The notes under the pieces: generated by a model
What the model saw: only the letters and a program-made list of their open reading frames with translations
What the model was told of the DNA's origin: nothing
Database searches by the model: none
Program-made: the position numbers and the translations under genes
In this document: piece by piece, positions 52,794-63,028 of the stretch
Numbering within the stretch: position 1 is the first letter of the stretch
Layout: every line of letters starts with the position of its first letter
DNA from: Pseudobacter ginsenosidimutans
GTDB lineage: Bacteria > Bacteroidota > Bacteroidia > Chitinophagales > Chitinophagaceae
Direction of reading: 5' to 3'
Length of the DNA: 64,000 nt
Assembly: GCF_007970185.1 (NCBI RefSeq)
Contig: NZ_CP042431.1
Span: forward strand, 1,984,001-2,048,000

Positions 52794-53354
52794 GTGTTAA
52801 AGCCTCTGGAAAATACAGGCCTGCTCAATGCAATAGCGCAAAACGATGAACGCGCTTTCAGAGCTGTTTTTGATCAATACCATCAACAGCTGGCTGCCTT
52901 TGTTTTTTCCATTACAAGATCCAGAGAGCTTACGGAAGAGATCATCCAGGATGTGTTCCTCAAGATCTGGGAAGAAAGGAATTCACTTCCTGAACTGAAA
53001 AGTTTCACAGCCTATCTTTTTATCGTTACCCGGAACCATACCCTCAATGCAATCAGAAAGATCAGCCAGGTGAGAAAGAAACAGGAAGCCGTCAATCGGC
53101 ATCTCATCCAGACTGAAGAGGAAGAAATTCCCGTCGAGAATTATTATGCCCTGCTCGACAATGCCGTTGATCAGCTCCCGATGCAACAAAAAAGAGTCTT
53201 CCTTCTCAGGCAGCAGGGACTTAAGAATGCAGATATCGCCTACCAGATGAATATCTCCGTTCATTCCGTTAAAAAGTACCAGCAGTGGGCATTACAGGCT
53301 ATTGCCAGGCTGATCAAAACAGGCGCTTTCCTGCTTATTTCAATATTTTTTTGA
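52794..53354 (+). CDS. ECF sigma factor (FecI-like)
   Basis: A 186-residue extracytoplasmic-function sigma factor. Region 2 reads FDQYHQQLAAFVFSITRSRELTEEIIQDVFLKIWEER (residues about 26-62) and region 4 is LDNAVDQLPMQQKRVFLLRQQGLKNADIAYQMNISVHSVKKY (about 122-163). The hydrophobic end (GAFLLISIFF) is unusual but recurs in Bacteroidota members of this group. A GTG codon starts the frame at 52794. It is followed by its FecR-type anti-sigma partner and the SusC/SusD genes, so it directs transcription of this uptake locus when the signal arrives. Confidence 0.95.
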   Translation: MLKPLENTGLLNAIAQNDERAFRAVFDQYHQQLAAFVFSITRSRELTEEIIQDVFLKIWEERNSLPELKSFTAYLFIVTRNHTLNAIRKISQVRKKQEAVNRHLIQTEEEEIPVENYYALLDNAVDQLPMQQKRVFLLRQQGLKNADIAYQMNISVHSVKKYQQWALQAIARLIKTGAFLLISIFF

Positions 53355-53461
53355 TTTTTCCTTTTTTCCATATCTCCCTTTTTACACTTTTTGTGTCTTT
53401 AATCATAGAAGACCGGGAGTGCTGTATGCTTCACCAGTAACAGTTAACCTGCTTATCTAAT

Positions 53462-54673
53462 ATGGCCATATCAAGAATAGACATACTCATAGAGCGTTTC
53501 AGGAACGGATCGATCGGCGAAGAAGAACATGCTGAGCTCCTGCATCTTCTTTCAATGGAAGAACATGCCGCTATTGCCAGGAAATTCTTCAGGGAAGTAA
53601 TGGACCAGCAACCGGCAAACGCCTCTTTCTTCAACACAGGAGAAAGTAATCTGCTCTTTGGATCTGTTCAGCAAAAGATACAGGAACGTAAGCCAGTCTT
53701 ACGCAGGCTTCCCTGGTTGAAATGGACTGCCGCCGCTGCAGCAGCCTGCCTACTGGTCATTGCAGGTTACCAGTATTTCAATAAAACAGGAAATGGATCC
53801 AAAGAAACTGAACTGGCTGCTCAGCAAACTGTGAAACCGGATTTCCTGCCCGGCAAAAAGAACAAGGCCGTGCTGATCCTTGCTGACAACTCACAGATCG
53901 TGCTGGACTCCACCAATGCCGGCATACTCGGAAAACAAGGCTCGTCCATGATCAGGAAAGCTGAGAATGGAGAGATCATTTACGAAACGGGAATGGACCC
54001 AAACCAATCATCCGGCCCCGTTTATAATATCCTCGAAATACCCGTTGGTGGAGAATATTCTCTCGTGCTGTCTGATGGAAGCAAGGTTTGGCTGAATGCC
54101 GCATCCAGACTGAAATTTCCAGTAAAGTTCACAGGCGATTCACGCGAAGTGGAAGTAAGTGGCGAAGCATATTTCGAGATCGCAAAGAACAAATCAAAAC
54201 CTTTCCGCGTCCGCTTCAATAACTCAACAGTGGAAGTATTGGGCACACATTTCAATGTAAGCGCCTATGAAAACGATCATGTGCAGGCCGTAACACTCCT
54301 TGAAGGATCAGTGAAAGTGCTCAACCCATTGAGCCAGGTAATGATCAAGCCAGGTGAACAGGCAAGGCTTTCAACTTCCAGCACCATCAGTGTGAAGCAG
54401 GTGGATGCTGAAGAAGCAGTAGCCTGGAAGAACGGTTACTTCTCCTTTGCAGATGAAGACATCAAAAGCATCATGAAAAAACTCGCCCGCTGGTATGGCT
54501 TCTCAGCCGAATACCACGGCAATGTGGATGGTGAACGTTTTGGTGGTATGATCTCGAGATTCAAAAATATTTCTGAAGTGCTCAGTATGTTCGAGAGAAC
54601 AGGAACTATACAATTCAAACTGATACAGGGTGATGCTTCCGGAAAAGGAAGAAAGATCATCATAACAAAATAA
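53462..54673 (+). CDS. FecR-type anti-sigma factor
   Basis: A 403-residue inner-membrane regulator: a cytoplasmic N-terminal sigma-binding helix (SRIDILIERFRNGSIGEEEHAELLHLL), one membrane segment (WTAAAAAACLLVIAGYQYF, about residues 89-107) and a periplasmic FecR domain with VPVGGEYSLVLSDGSKVWLNA-type motif and VSGEAYFEI, LGTHFNV, LLEGSVKV. The C terminus ends in the DUF4974 domain (YGFSAEYHGNVDG...FKNISEVLSMFERTGTIQF). It holds the ECF sigma factor and releases it on contact with the signalling domain of the SusC protein encoded next. Confidence 0.95.
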   Translation: MAISRIDILIERFRNGSIGEEEHAELLHLLSMEEHAAIARKFFREVMDQQPANASFFNTGESNLLFGSVQQKIQERKPVLRRLPWLKWTAAAAAACLLVIAGYQYFNKTGNGSKETELAAQQTVKPDFLPGKKNKAVLILADNSQIVLDSTNAGILGKQGSSMIRKAENGEIIYETGMDPNQSSGPVYNILEIPVGGEYSLVLSDGSKVWLNAASRLKFPVKFTGDSREVEVSGEAYFEIAKNKSKPFRVRFNNSTVEVLGTHFNVSAYENDHVQAVTLLEGSVKVLNPLSQVMIKPGEQARLSTSSTISVKQVDAEEAVAWKNGYFSFADEDIKSIMKKLARWYGFSAEYHGNVDGERFGGMISRFKNISEVLSMFERTGTIQFKLIQGDASGKGRKIIITK

Positions 54674-54758
54674 GCCTTATTCTACTCCAGGTATTTCAAT
54701 AAAGTTTACTGAACAGATATTGGCATTCCCATTTAAAACCCCAAAACTAAAGAGGTAT

Positions 54759-57700
54759 ATGAGGTTTTATACAGACTCTCTATGTATAAACAATTCCGCA
54801 GGCAAAAAAAACAAGCACAACAATGCAATGCTGAAGATCTCAGCTGTTTTCGCTTTTCTATTTTTCAGCCTTGCCGGAAATGCACAGCGTGTAACGCTCA
54901 ACGAACGCAATAAGCCCATCACAACAGTGTTCCGGGAAATCCGGAAGCAAACAGGTCTGGATTTCATTTACAATGTGAAAGACCTGAAGAGAACAAACAA
55001 TGTAACCATTGTAGTGAACAATGAAGAACTCAGTGTTGCACTGAAGCAATTGTTTGCAGGTTCCGGTCTCAGTTTCGAGATCCGGGATAAAAGCATTGCT
55101 ATCAGGGAAATTGAAAAGAAGCCCGTTGAACAGGAGCAGGTACAGGTACAAGCGCCGGTACAAATCGCCATACGCGGACGCGTACAGGACAGTAAAGCTG
55201 TGCCGCTTATCGGCGCAACAGTAAGAGCCAAAGCGGCTAACCGTTCTGTTGTTACAAACGATGAAGGCGAATTCGTGCTGCCCAATATCGATCCAAAAGA
55301 TGTGATCGTAATTTCTTACACAGGCTATACTACCAGGGAATTCCCGGCCAGCTACAAATTTGCTGAGCCTATCGTACTCACAGAGCGCATGCAGAACATG
55401 AACGAGGTAGTAGTGGTGGGTTATGGCACACAAAAGAAAGTAAATCTTACCGGAGCTGTAAGCCAGGTAAGTGGCGATGATCTCAAACAACGCGCTACGC
55501 CAAATATCATCACTTCATTGCAAGGCATGCTGCCTGGTTTGAATATACAGTCGAATAATGGAAACCCTGTAGATATTCCCGAGATCAACGTGAGAGGATT
55601 CAACTCCATCAACGGAGGATCGCCATTGGTACTGGTAGACGGATTCCAGGGAAACATCAATCGTATCAACCCAGCTGATGTAGAAAGTATTACTGTGCTC
55701 AAAGACGCAGCTTCTTCTGCTATCTACGGAGCCCGCGGAGCTTTCGGCGTAATACTCATCACCACCAAAAAAGGGAAACAGGGGAAAATAGAGATCGATT
55801 ACTCCAACAATTTTGGATTTACCAGACCCGCATCTCGTACAGATTATATTACTGATCCCTACACTTATGGTAAAACTGTTGATGCCGCTCTCTACGGATA
55901 CAATGGCACCAACTATACAGGCTATTCTGATGAAGATTACGAAAGGATCAAACAGGTAATGAACGGAACGCTTGAGCCATTCAAAGAGAAACAAGCCAAC
56001 AACACTTACAAATTCTTCTACAATACAAACTGGTATGATTTCCTGTTCAGGAAAACACAGTTCTCGCAAAACCATAATATCTCTGTCTCCGGGGGCACCG
56101 ACAAACTGCAGGGATATGTTTCCGGCAGGATCTACAATACGCAAAGCATACAGAATATAGATGACGCCGAAATGAAACTGGTGAATCTGAGAGGAAGTGT
56201 GAAAGCAAAACCTGCAGAGTGGCTTGAGCTGTCGTACAATTCCATGATCAGCACCAGCAAAGACCAGGAGTTCGGTGGCGGCAGGGCTGGCTTTGGTGGA
56301 TTGTGGACCAATACAACCTGGTACTACCTGTTCCCCTTCCATCCTATAACTGTTGATGGCATTCCTTTCGATTTTTCTGGAAGCGGTGCACAGGGACCAC
56401 TGCTGGAGCGTTCGAACTTTTACAAGCGTCATACCGAGCAATACGTGAATATGCTCAGCACAAAGATCACGCCGCTGAAAGATCTTCAGTTCAATATCGA
56501 TTACAGCAGCACCGTCAATCATGCCGCCAGTTCCACCAGGTTAAACCAATACACCTATCTGACCGGCGACAGGATCATTTCAACTGTGGGTGGTGTAAAC
56601 AGGCTCACTGAAGCCAGAAGCAGAAGCTATCTCAAAGCACTCAACGTGTACGGAACTTATAATTACAGCCTGGCTAAAAAACACAATTTCAAATTGATGC
56701 TGGGATATAACCAGGAGGAATTCAATGATGATGTTGTGAATGCCGCACAGAATGGACTGCTGGCCGCCAATCTCTCCAACCTGAATCTCGGAACGGAGAT
56801 GTACCTGGCGGATGGTGAAGCAGAAGTCTGGGCGATCCAGGGATATTTCGGCCGCTTCAATTATGATTTCAAGAACAAATACCTGCTGGAAGTAAATGCG
56901 CGTTACGATGGTTCTTCCAAATTCCCTGAACATAGCCGCTGGGGCTTCTTCCCATCGGTGTCGGGCGGCTGGTATGTGAGCAAGGAGAAATTCTATCAAC
57001 CATTGAAAGATGTGATGAGTTCACTCAAACTAAGAGTGTCTTACGGGCAACTCGGAAACCAAAGTATCGCCAACAATACCTTTTCTCAATTGCTTTCCCC
57101 CAAACAGACTAGCTGGTTGATCAATGGTGCAAGGGCCAACTATGTTGATGCCCCATTACCATTGCCTAAAGTAGTGAGCTGGGAAAACTCACGCACTATT
57201 GATTTCGGTGCAGACCTCGGTTTCCTGAATGATCGTCTGACCGTTTCCTTCGACTGGTATGAAAAGATCGTTGAGCGTATGTATCTGCCCGGAGAGCCAC
57301 TTCCTGCTGTATTTGGCGCTGCCGAGCCTAAAGAGAATATCGCCACCCTCCGCAATCGCGGTTTTGAACTGAGTCTCACCTACAACAATACTTTCAATGT
57401 AGCAGGCAGCGATCTGAGATTCCGCGCTACTGCCAGCGTTTACAATTTCGAAGGTGTGATCACAAAATATCCCAATCCCAACGGACTCATGAACACATAC
57501 TGGGAAGGACAAAAGCTCGGGACCATTTACGGCTACAGGATCGGCGGCCAGTTCCAGAGCGATGAGGAAGCTCAAAAATATCAGAACAGCTTCACCAATC
57601 CTTCCACAAGTCTGGGACAGGTCTACAACTATGAATTGAACATCGTTCAGAATACCCAATGGAAAGGGCTTCGCGCAGGCGATATCAAATACCTGGATCT

Positions 57701-58328
57701 GAATGGCGATGGCGCTATCAACAAGGGAAAGAATACACTTGCTGATCACGGCGACCTGGATGCCATCGGCAATGCCATGCCACAATTCCCCTTCGGTTTC
57801 AATATAGCCGCCGAATGGAAAAACTTTGATCTGTTCATTGCAGGCGCCGGTATTGCACGTCAGGACTGGTACGCAACAGGAAATATCTACTGGGGATCTT
57901 ATGAAAGGCCCTATCTCTCCTTCATACGGAAAGACCTTATCAGCAATGCCTGGAGCCCTGAAACTCCCGGCAATACCTACCCGCAGATCAACAGGGGATA
58001 TGCTTCGCTCGGCAGCTTACGTTCACTCGGTGAAGTGAATGATTACTACCTCATCAATGTTGGCTACCTGCGGATCAAGAACCTTTCTGTGGGTTACACG
58101 CTTCCGGAAAGACTGACCAGGAAAGCGCAGATCCAAAAGCTAAGGGTTTATTTCAGCGGAGAGAATCTTTTCACCTGGCGTTTTGGTAACCTCACCAAAT
58201 ACATCGACCCTGAAATGGCTGGATCTGGTATCAACTATTCCGCTCCAGGGGCTGCTGTATCCCGCTCTCGCGCTGAAGATTATCCGATCGGTAAGATCTT
58301 TTCCGCCGGCATCAATATCACTCTGTAA
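54759..58328 (+). CDS. susC: SusC/RagA TonB-dependent transporter with N-terminal signalling domain
   Basis: About 1189 residues from ATG 54759, which has a purine-rich AAAGAGG site just upstream; a TTG start at 54720 is less likely. After a signal peptide (ISAVFAFLFFSLAGNAQ) comes a secretin/TonB short N-terminal domain (ITTVFREIRKQTGLDFIY, SVALKQLFAGSGLSFEI), the part that talks to FecR. A CNA-B-like domain follows (IRGRVQDSKAVPLIGATV), then the TonB box region MNEVVVVGYGTQKKVNLTGAVSQV, the plug (ALQGMLPGLNIQS-type, LVLVDGFQGNI, DAASSAIYGARGAFGVILITTKKG) and the 22-strand barrel. It imports a ligand captured by the SusD lipoprotein. Confidence 0.97.
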   Translation: MRFYTDSLCINNSAGKKNKHNNAMLKISAVFAFLFFSLAGNAQRVTLNERNKPITTVFREIRKQTGLDFIYNVKDLKRTNNVTIVVNNEELSVALKQLFAGSGLSFEIRDKSIAIREIEKKPVEQEQVQVQAPVQIAIRGRVQDSKAVPLIGATVRAKAANRSVVTNDEGEFVLPNIDPKDVIVISYTGYTTREFPASYKFAEPIVLTERMQNMNEVVVVGYGTQKKVNLTGAVSQVSGDDLKQRATPNIITSLQGMLPGLNIQSNNGNPVDIPEINVRGFNSINGGSPLVLVDGFQGNINRINPADVESITVLKDAASSAIYGARGAFGVILITTKKGKQGKIEIDYSNNFGFTRPASRTDYITDPYTYGKTVDAALYGYNGTNYTGYSDEDYERIKQVMNGTLEPFKEKQANNTYKFFYNTNWYDFLFRKTQFSQNHNISVSGGTDKLQGYVSGRIYNTQSIQNIDDAEMKLVNLRGSVKAKPAEWLELSYNSMISTSKDQEFGGGRAGFGGLWTNTTWYYLFPFHPITVDGIPFDFSGSGAQGPLLERSNFYKRHTEQYVNMLSTKITPLKDLQFNIDYSSTVNHAASSTRLNQYTYLTGDRIISTVGGVNRLTEARSRSYLKALNVYGTYNYSLAKKHNFKLMLGYNQEEFNDDVVNAAQNGLLAANLSNLNLGTEMYLADGEAEVWAIQGYFGRFNYDFKNKYLLEVNARYDGSSKFPEHSRWGFFPSVSGGWYVSKEKFYQPLKDVMSSLKLRVSYGQLGNQSIANNTFSQLLSPKQTSWLINGARANYVDAPLPLPKVVSWENSRTIDFGADLGFLNDRLTVSFDWYEKIVERMYLPGEPLPAVFGAAEPKENIATLRNRGFELSLTYNNTFNVAGSDLRFRATASVYNFEGVITKYPNPNGLMNTYWEGQKLGTIYGYRIGGQFQSDEEAQKYQNSFTNPSTSLGQVYNYELNIVQNTQWKGLRAGDIKYLDLNGDGAINKGKNTLADHGDLDAIGNAMPQFPFGFNIAAEWKNFDLFIAGAGIARQDWYATGNIYWGSYERPYLSFIRKDLISNAWSPETPGNTYPQINRGYASLGSLRSLGEVNDYYLINVGYLRIKNLSVGYTLPERLTRKAQIQKLRVYFSGENLFTWRFGNLTKYIDPEMAGSGINYSAPGAAVSRSRAEDYPIGKIFSAGINITL

Positions 58329-58351
58329 CCATCGATTCAAACGCACCTGAA

Positions 58352-60094
58352 ATGAAGAAGCTCAATTATATACTCATTGTTTATGTGGCGCTCCTGTCTG
58401 CATCCTGTAACAAGAACATGCTGGACACAACTTCAAAGGATCAGATAGATGCCAACAACTTTTTCAATAACGCAACCGACCTCCAGGTATACACGAACGG
58501 CTTCTATGAGATCTTTCCTACTTACCTGATTTGGACGGATGATGCTACTACGGATAATATGATCCCCCTCAACGTGGCTGATCGTGTGAAAGGGGCCAGG
58601 ATCGTTCCGGCTTCCAATGCCGGTACAAACTGGACCTGGGGTTCGCTTCGCTCCATCAACTACTTCCTGGAGAACTATCAGAAATGCCCGGACGAAGCAG
58701 CCAAACTCAAGTACGGCGGCATCGCGAAATTCTTCAGAGCATATTTCTATTTCGATAAAGTGAAAATGTATGGAGATGTGCCCTGGTATGGAAAAGTACT
58801 AGAAGCAAATGACCCGGAGCTGTATAAAGCCAGGGACTCCCGCAAACTGGTGATGGACTCCGTACTGGATGATATCAATTTTGCAGTAGCGAATATTCCC
58901 AAAGAGGTCCAGCTCACCAGCATTACAAAGTACACAGCGCTTATGCTGAAAGCACGCATCTGCCTGTTTGAAGGAACATTCAGGAAATATCATGCCCTCG
59001 GTGATCATGAGAAATTCCTGAACGAAGCAGCTTCAGCAGCGGAAGAGATGATCACACTCGGCGCTTATAAACTGTATACTGCAGGCGGCGCAAATAGTTG
59101 CTACCGCGATCTCTTTGCACGCAATGACCAGGACGTTACAGAAACCATTCTGGCAAGGGATTACAACCCAACCTTCGGTCGCCATGGCCTCAGCTATCTC
59201 ATGACGGCTCCCACTGCCGGCGTATACGGAATCTGCAAAGATGCGATCGATAGCTACCTGATGAAAGATGGCTCCCGCTTCACTGATCAGCCAGGTTACA
59301 AAACAATGGGCTTCTACGAAGAAATGCAGAACCGCGATCCCCGTCTCACACAAACCACGCCAGGCCCCAACTGGACGGCTTATAAAGAAACAAGTCCTGA
59401 ACCGGTGAACATCAATATCTCTACCACGGGATACAGACTGGTGAAAGCACTGGCCACCAAAGACCAATGGGCTTCCAACAACTCTTTCAATGATATCATC
59501 TTCTTCAGGTATGCGGAAGCGTTATTGATCTTCGCTGAAGCGAAGGCAGAACTGGGAACACTTACACAGGCCGACCTTGACAAGTCCATCAATAAACTTC
59601 GTGAGCGTGTAGGCATGCCTTTCCTCGATCTCGTTACTGCCAATGGCAATCCCGATCCTTATCTGGAAGCCATGTATCCCAACGTGGATCAAGGTTCCAA
59701 CAAAGGCGTTATCCTGGAGATCAGAAGGGAAAGAAGGATCGAAATGTTCAACGAAGGACTGCGCTGGGATGATCTCATGCGCTGGAAAGAAGGAAAGAAA
59801 CTGGAAAAACCAATGATCGGCATGTACTTCCCCAGCCTCGGCTCATTCGATTTCAATAACGATGGAAAAACAGATGTATACCTGCACAATGGCAATGCAG
59901 GTGGCGCGCCTCCCGGCACCAGCAGCATCGTGAATGTAAATCAGAAACGTCTGACCGACGGCACTTCTGGAAACTTCAATCCGATGTACAGCACACCCTG
60001 CAAATTCGACGAAACAAAAGACTATTACTATCCGATACCCCTTCAGGAAATCACACTCAATCCGAAATTAGATCAGAACCCGAATTGGAAATAA
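58352..60094 (+). CDS. susD: SusD/RagB outer-membrane lipoprotein
   Basis: A 580-residue lipoprotein with acylated Cys19 (LLSASC). It has the SusD TPR core: FRAYFYFDKVKMYGDVPWYGKVL (about 130-152), YTALMLKARICLFEGTFRKYH, and the C-terminal block FRYAEALLIFAEAKAELG...INKLRERVGMPF, then EIRRERRIEMFNEGLRWDDLMRWKEGKKL. The end YYYPIPLQEITLNPKLDQNPNW is the standard SusD closing motif. It captures the ligand on the cell surface and hands it to the SusC channel encoded 23 bases upstream. The substrate is not readable from the sequence. Confidence 0.97.
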   Translation: MKKLNYILIVYVALLSASCNKNMLDTTSKDQIDANNFFNNATDLQVYTNGFYEIFPTYLIWTDDATTDNMIPLNVADRVKGARIVPASNAGTNWTWGSLRSINYFLENYQKCPDEAAKLKYGGIAKFFRAYFYFDKVKMYGDVPWYGKVLEANDPELYKARDSRKLVMDSVLDDINFAVANIPKEVQLTSITKYTALMLKARICLFEGTFRKYHALGDHEKFLNEAASAAEEMITLGAYKLYTAGGANSCYRDLFARNDQDVTETILARDYNPTFGRHGLSYLMTAPTAGVYGICKDAIDSYLMKDGSRFTDQPGYKTMGFYEEMQNRDPRLTQTTPGPNWTAYKETSPEPVNINISTTGYRLVKALATKDQWASNNSFNDIIFFRYAEALLIFAEAKAELGTLTQADLDKSINKLRERVGMPFLDLVTANGNPDPYLEAMYPNVDQGSNKGVILEIRRERRIEMFNEGLRWDDLMRWKEGKKLEKPMIGMYFPSLGSFDFNNDGKTDVYLHNGNAGGAPPGTSSIVNVNQKRLTDGTSGNFNPMYSTPCKFDETKDYYYPIPLQEITLNPKLDQNPNWK

Positions 60095-60126
60095 CTCACC
60101 ATATTCCTCATCCTTAATGAATCAAA

Positions 60127-62148
60127 ATGAAAAAGATTGTTTCCCTGGGCATGCTATTAACAATAGCATGCTCAACTGCATGGGCCCAGTACACGCTCGA
60201 TTCCACCAGACGGATGTCGCCGGGCGTTGTCTACAGGCATTATAAAACCACCAGCCCTGCGCAGAAGCTCTATGTAATGGAGATCGATCTGGATGAACCT
60301 ACGGTTAGATTGCAAGCCGTGAAGGCAACGGATACCATCAACGGTGATCCGCAAACGGTGCCTGCCATGTATGCTGATCACGAAAGCATCAGGTATCATG
60401 AAGTAACAGCCGGCATCAATTCTGATTTTTTCACCAGCGGTGGACCGAAGTACAATCCGCGTCACATGATGATCGGCGATGGAGAGATCCTCTGGGATAC
60501 CATGCTGAACAGAACTGTATTCGGTATCACAGAAGCCAATGTTCCTTTCCTGGCAAAATTGAATGAGAGCTACACACTCACGGCTGGCGGCTCTTCTATT
60601 ACTATCAACAGCATCAACAGGCCGGCTACGGGAGATCAGCTGGTTTTGTACAATCGTTTTAAAGGTCCTTCTACCAAAACAACGGCTATGGGCAGAACAG
60701 AAATAAGAGTTGTTCCAGTGGGCGGCATCAATGCCTGGAAAGCCAATGCCACCGTGCCTTGTACCGTACTGGCCAAATCAAGTGCAGGGAACATGACCTA
60801 CACTGCAGGACAGGCAGTACTTTCCGGAACAGGCGCTGCCAAAACTTTTCTCGACAATATCAGTGTTGGTCAAACGGTGGACCTCAACCTGCAGGTGATC
60901 ACTGCCCCTTCCGGTATCACCAATATCAAACAGCTCACAGGTGGCTGGACCAGACTCGTTCTCGATGGCGCCAACTGCGTCACCACCAGTGTAGCCGATG
61001 AAGGCGGGCCTGTCCCCACCGACCTGGCTCCAAGAACGGCTATCGGTTACAATCAGACGAAAGACAAGATCTACCTGGTTGTGAACGATGGAAGGAATGC
61101 GGGAGTAAGTGAAGGCATGACCCTCACACAATTTGCAGACTTCATGCTATACATAGGCTGCTACCAGGCACTCAACCTCGATGGCGGCGGCTCTTCCATT
61201 ATCATGGGAAATGATATTGTACGAAATGACCCCTCCGATGCTGCCGGCCCCAGGGCCGTAGGCAGCGCACTGCTGGCCTATCTCACAACCCTCACACTCG
61301 ATATGTTTGAGAACACCCTGGGCCATTTCAATCGCGAACCAACATACAGTCCTACAACAGTGGGAGTTGCCACAACCTCCGTGGTCACAAATGCACTCAC
61401 TGCACATAGCGGAACGCATTCACTTATTGTAAAGCTCTACGACAACACAACATCTTCTGCTGCCTGGAAAGTAAGGCTCTTATCCGGCACAGGCTCACCT
61501 TCCAATAATCGAAGCTTCCTGAATACCGGAACCATCAGCTTCTATCTGAAAACCAATACCGCCAACACCAACGCGAAAGTTCGGTTATGGATAGATGATA
61601 ATGATGGAACAGAACTCAGTCCCACACTGGATATCATCAACGATAACCAATGGCATAAATATGTCTGGAGCCTGAGCAGTTACGCTGGAACCTCCACCGA
61701 TGGCGGCAATGGCGTGATCAACAGCACAACCGCTACACTGGACGCCATCGAATTCTCACAACCCAATACCAGCACTACCTGGTTCATCTTTGTAGATGAT
61801 CTGATGATGGATCCGCTTTCCACTGAAGGTACGCAAGTGAATGGCATTGCAAAACCAGTTGATCCATTGGTGACATTGACAGCGCAGGCGAATGAAGAGA
61901 AAAAAGAGAAAACAGGACTGACGGTTTATCCCAATCCGGCCAAAGGACGGTTCGAGATCAGGTTCAAAAAGAATGAAGTACAAAATTTTGAATTGCTGGT
62001 GGTGGACAATGCCGGTAGGACTGTTCACAAGAAAGCCTATACCGGTGGGTCACAATCTATCAACCTTTCATCTTTATCACCCGGGATCTACTATTGTTAT
62101 GTAAGCTCCGGCCCAATCGCTGAAACATTCAAGATCCTTATCAATTGA
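60127..62148 (+). CDS. Secreted phosphodiester glycosidase (NAGPA domain) with T9SS tail
   Basis: A 673-residue secreted enzyme: signal peptide (KKIVSLGMLLTIACSTAWAQ), a phosphodiester glycosidase/NAGPA domain (residues about 50-390) with EVTAGINSDFF, PRTAIGYNQTKDKIYLVVNDGR and QALNLDGGGSSIIMG, a jelly-roll domain (about 400-590), and a type IX secretion C-terminal domain (LTVYPNPAKGRFEIRF...SLSPGIYYCYVSS). The family includes the uncovering enzyme that removes GlcNAc from GlcNAc-1-phospho-mannose, and related exopolysaccharide enzymes. It follows susD by 32 bases and so belongs to the operon. It should cut sugar-phosphodiester bonds at the cell surface before import. Confidence 0.92.
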   Translation: MKKIVSLGMLLTIACSTAWAQYTLDSTRRMSPGVVYRHYKTTSPAQKLYVMEIDLDEPTVRLQAVKATDTINGDPQTVPAMYADHESIRYHEVTAGINSDFFTSGGPKYNPRHMMIGDGEILWDTMLNRTVFGITEANVPFLAKLNESYTLTAGGSSITINSINRPATGDQLVLYNRFKGPSTKTTAMGRTEIRVVPVGGINAWKANATVPCTVLAKSSAGNMTYTAGQAVLSGTGAAKTFLDNISVGQTVDLNLQVITAPSGITNIKQLTGGWTRLVLDGANCVTTSVADEGGPVPTDLAPRTAIGYNQTKDKIYLVVNDGRNAGVSEGMTLTQFADFMLYIGCYQALNLDGGGSSIIMGNDIVRNDPSDAAGPRAVGSALLAYLTTLTLDMFENTLGHFNREPTYSPTTVGVATTSVVTNALTAHSGTHSLIVKLYDNTTSSAAWKVRLLSGTGSPSNNRSFLNTGTISFYLKTNTANTNAKVRLWIDDNDGTELSPTLDIINDNQWHKYVWSLSSYAGTSTDGGNGVINSTTATLDAIEFSQPNTSTTWFIFVDDLMMDPLSTEGTQVNGIAKPVDPLVTLTAQANEEKKEKTGLTVYPNPAKGRFEIRFKKNEVQNFELLVVDNAGRTVHKKAYTGGSQSINLSSLSPGIYYCYVSSGPIAETFKILIN

Positions 62149-62156
62149 CAATAACC

Positions 62157-63026
62157 ATGAACTGTAAGCGCTCAATAATCCTTGCCCTGATCTTCTTTTC
62201 CCATTTGCCTGCACTTTTTGCTCAGCAGCCTTCTCTTCGGGTGATCACCTATAATATTTTCGAAGGGATGAAGCTGGATACAGCCGCAGGCAAACCTTCA
62301 TTTGTTGCCTGGATAAAGAAGATGGATCCCGATGTACTGGCGTTACAGGAAGTGACCAATTTTACACAGGCATCATTGGAAAAACTGGCGGAGCAATATG
62401 GACATCGCTATGCTGTATTGTTGATCGAAGGCGAGAAGTTCCCGGTTGCCATCACTTCCAAATATCCGATCCTGCATGTGCAGAAAGTCAGTGATAATAT
62501 GGATCGTGGCTTTATAACAGCCAGCATTCAGGGATACAATATCGTTTCCGTTCACCTTACCCCATTCGATTATCGCAAAAGGGCACAAGAGATAGATCTG
62601 TTGATGGCGCATATCAAAGCACAGCCTGTGCAACAGAAATGGATAGTGATGGGGGACTTCAATACTTTGTCGCCGGTTGATTCTGCAAATTACAGCGATG
62701 GACGAATGATCGCTAATTACCAGGCTTATGAAAAAAAGTATGCGCCCATCTTAAAACTGGCAGATGGAAAGATCGATTACTCCGTCATTGAAAAAGTACA
62801 CAAAGCAGGATTCACGGATGTGTTGCACAAAATGCATCCGGGTTTTGTAAAAACAGTACATCCGAAAAGATTTGAACCGAAAACAGGAAGCGATGTGTCT
62901 TCACGGATCGATTTTATATTTATTAGTAAGGATCTGCTGAAGAAACTGGCTACAGCCCGTGTGTTGACAGATGATTTTACGGATAACTATTCAGATCATT
63001 ATCCTGTTTTGTTTGAATTGAAATAA
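62157..63026 (+). CDS. Exported endonuclease/exonuclease/phosphatase-family enzyme
   Basis: About 289 residues from ATG 62157 (a TTG start 12 bases earlier is possible and would overlap the stop upstream). The signal peptide is CKRSIILALIFFSHLPALFAQ. The EEP fold is complete: ITYNIFEG, DVLALQEVTNF with metal-binding Glu, IVSVHLTPF, WIVMGDFNTL with the Asp-Asn pair, SSRIDFIFIS and NYSDHYPVLFEL with the final Asp-His. Members act on DNA, phospholipids (sphingomyelinase) or inositol phosphates; an exported protein in an uptake operon suggests a phosphodiesterase for a lipid or glycan head group. The 8-base gap ties it to the glycosidase gene. Confidence 0.92.
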   Translation: MNCKRSIILALIFFSHLPALFAQQPSLRVITYNIFEGMKLDTAAGKPSFVAWIKKMDPDVLALQEVTNFTQASLEKLAEQYGHRYAVLLIEGEKFPVAITSKYPILHVQKVSDNMDRGFITASIQGYNIVSVHLTPFDYRKRAQEIDLLMAHIKAQPVQQKWIVMGDFNTLSPVDSANYSDGRMIANYQAYEKKYAPILKLADGKIDYSVIEKVHKAGFTDVLHKMHPGFVKTVHPKRFEPKTGSDVSSRIDFIFISKDLLKKLATARVLTDDFTDNYSDHYPVLFELK

Positions 63027-63028
63027 CA

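Noticed and set aside
55515-56522. 335-codon open frame antisense to susC
   Set aside because: The SusC protein covers the same region with complete family motifs; the antisense frame has no recognisable domain or start context.
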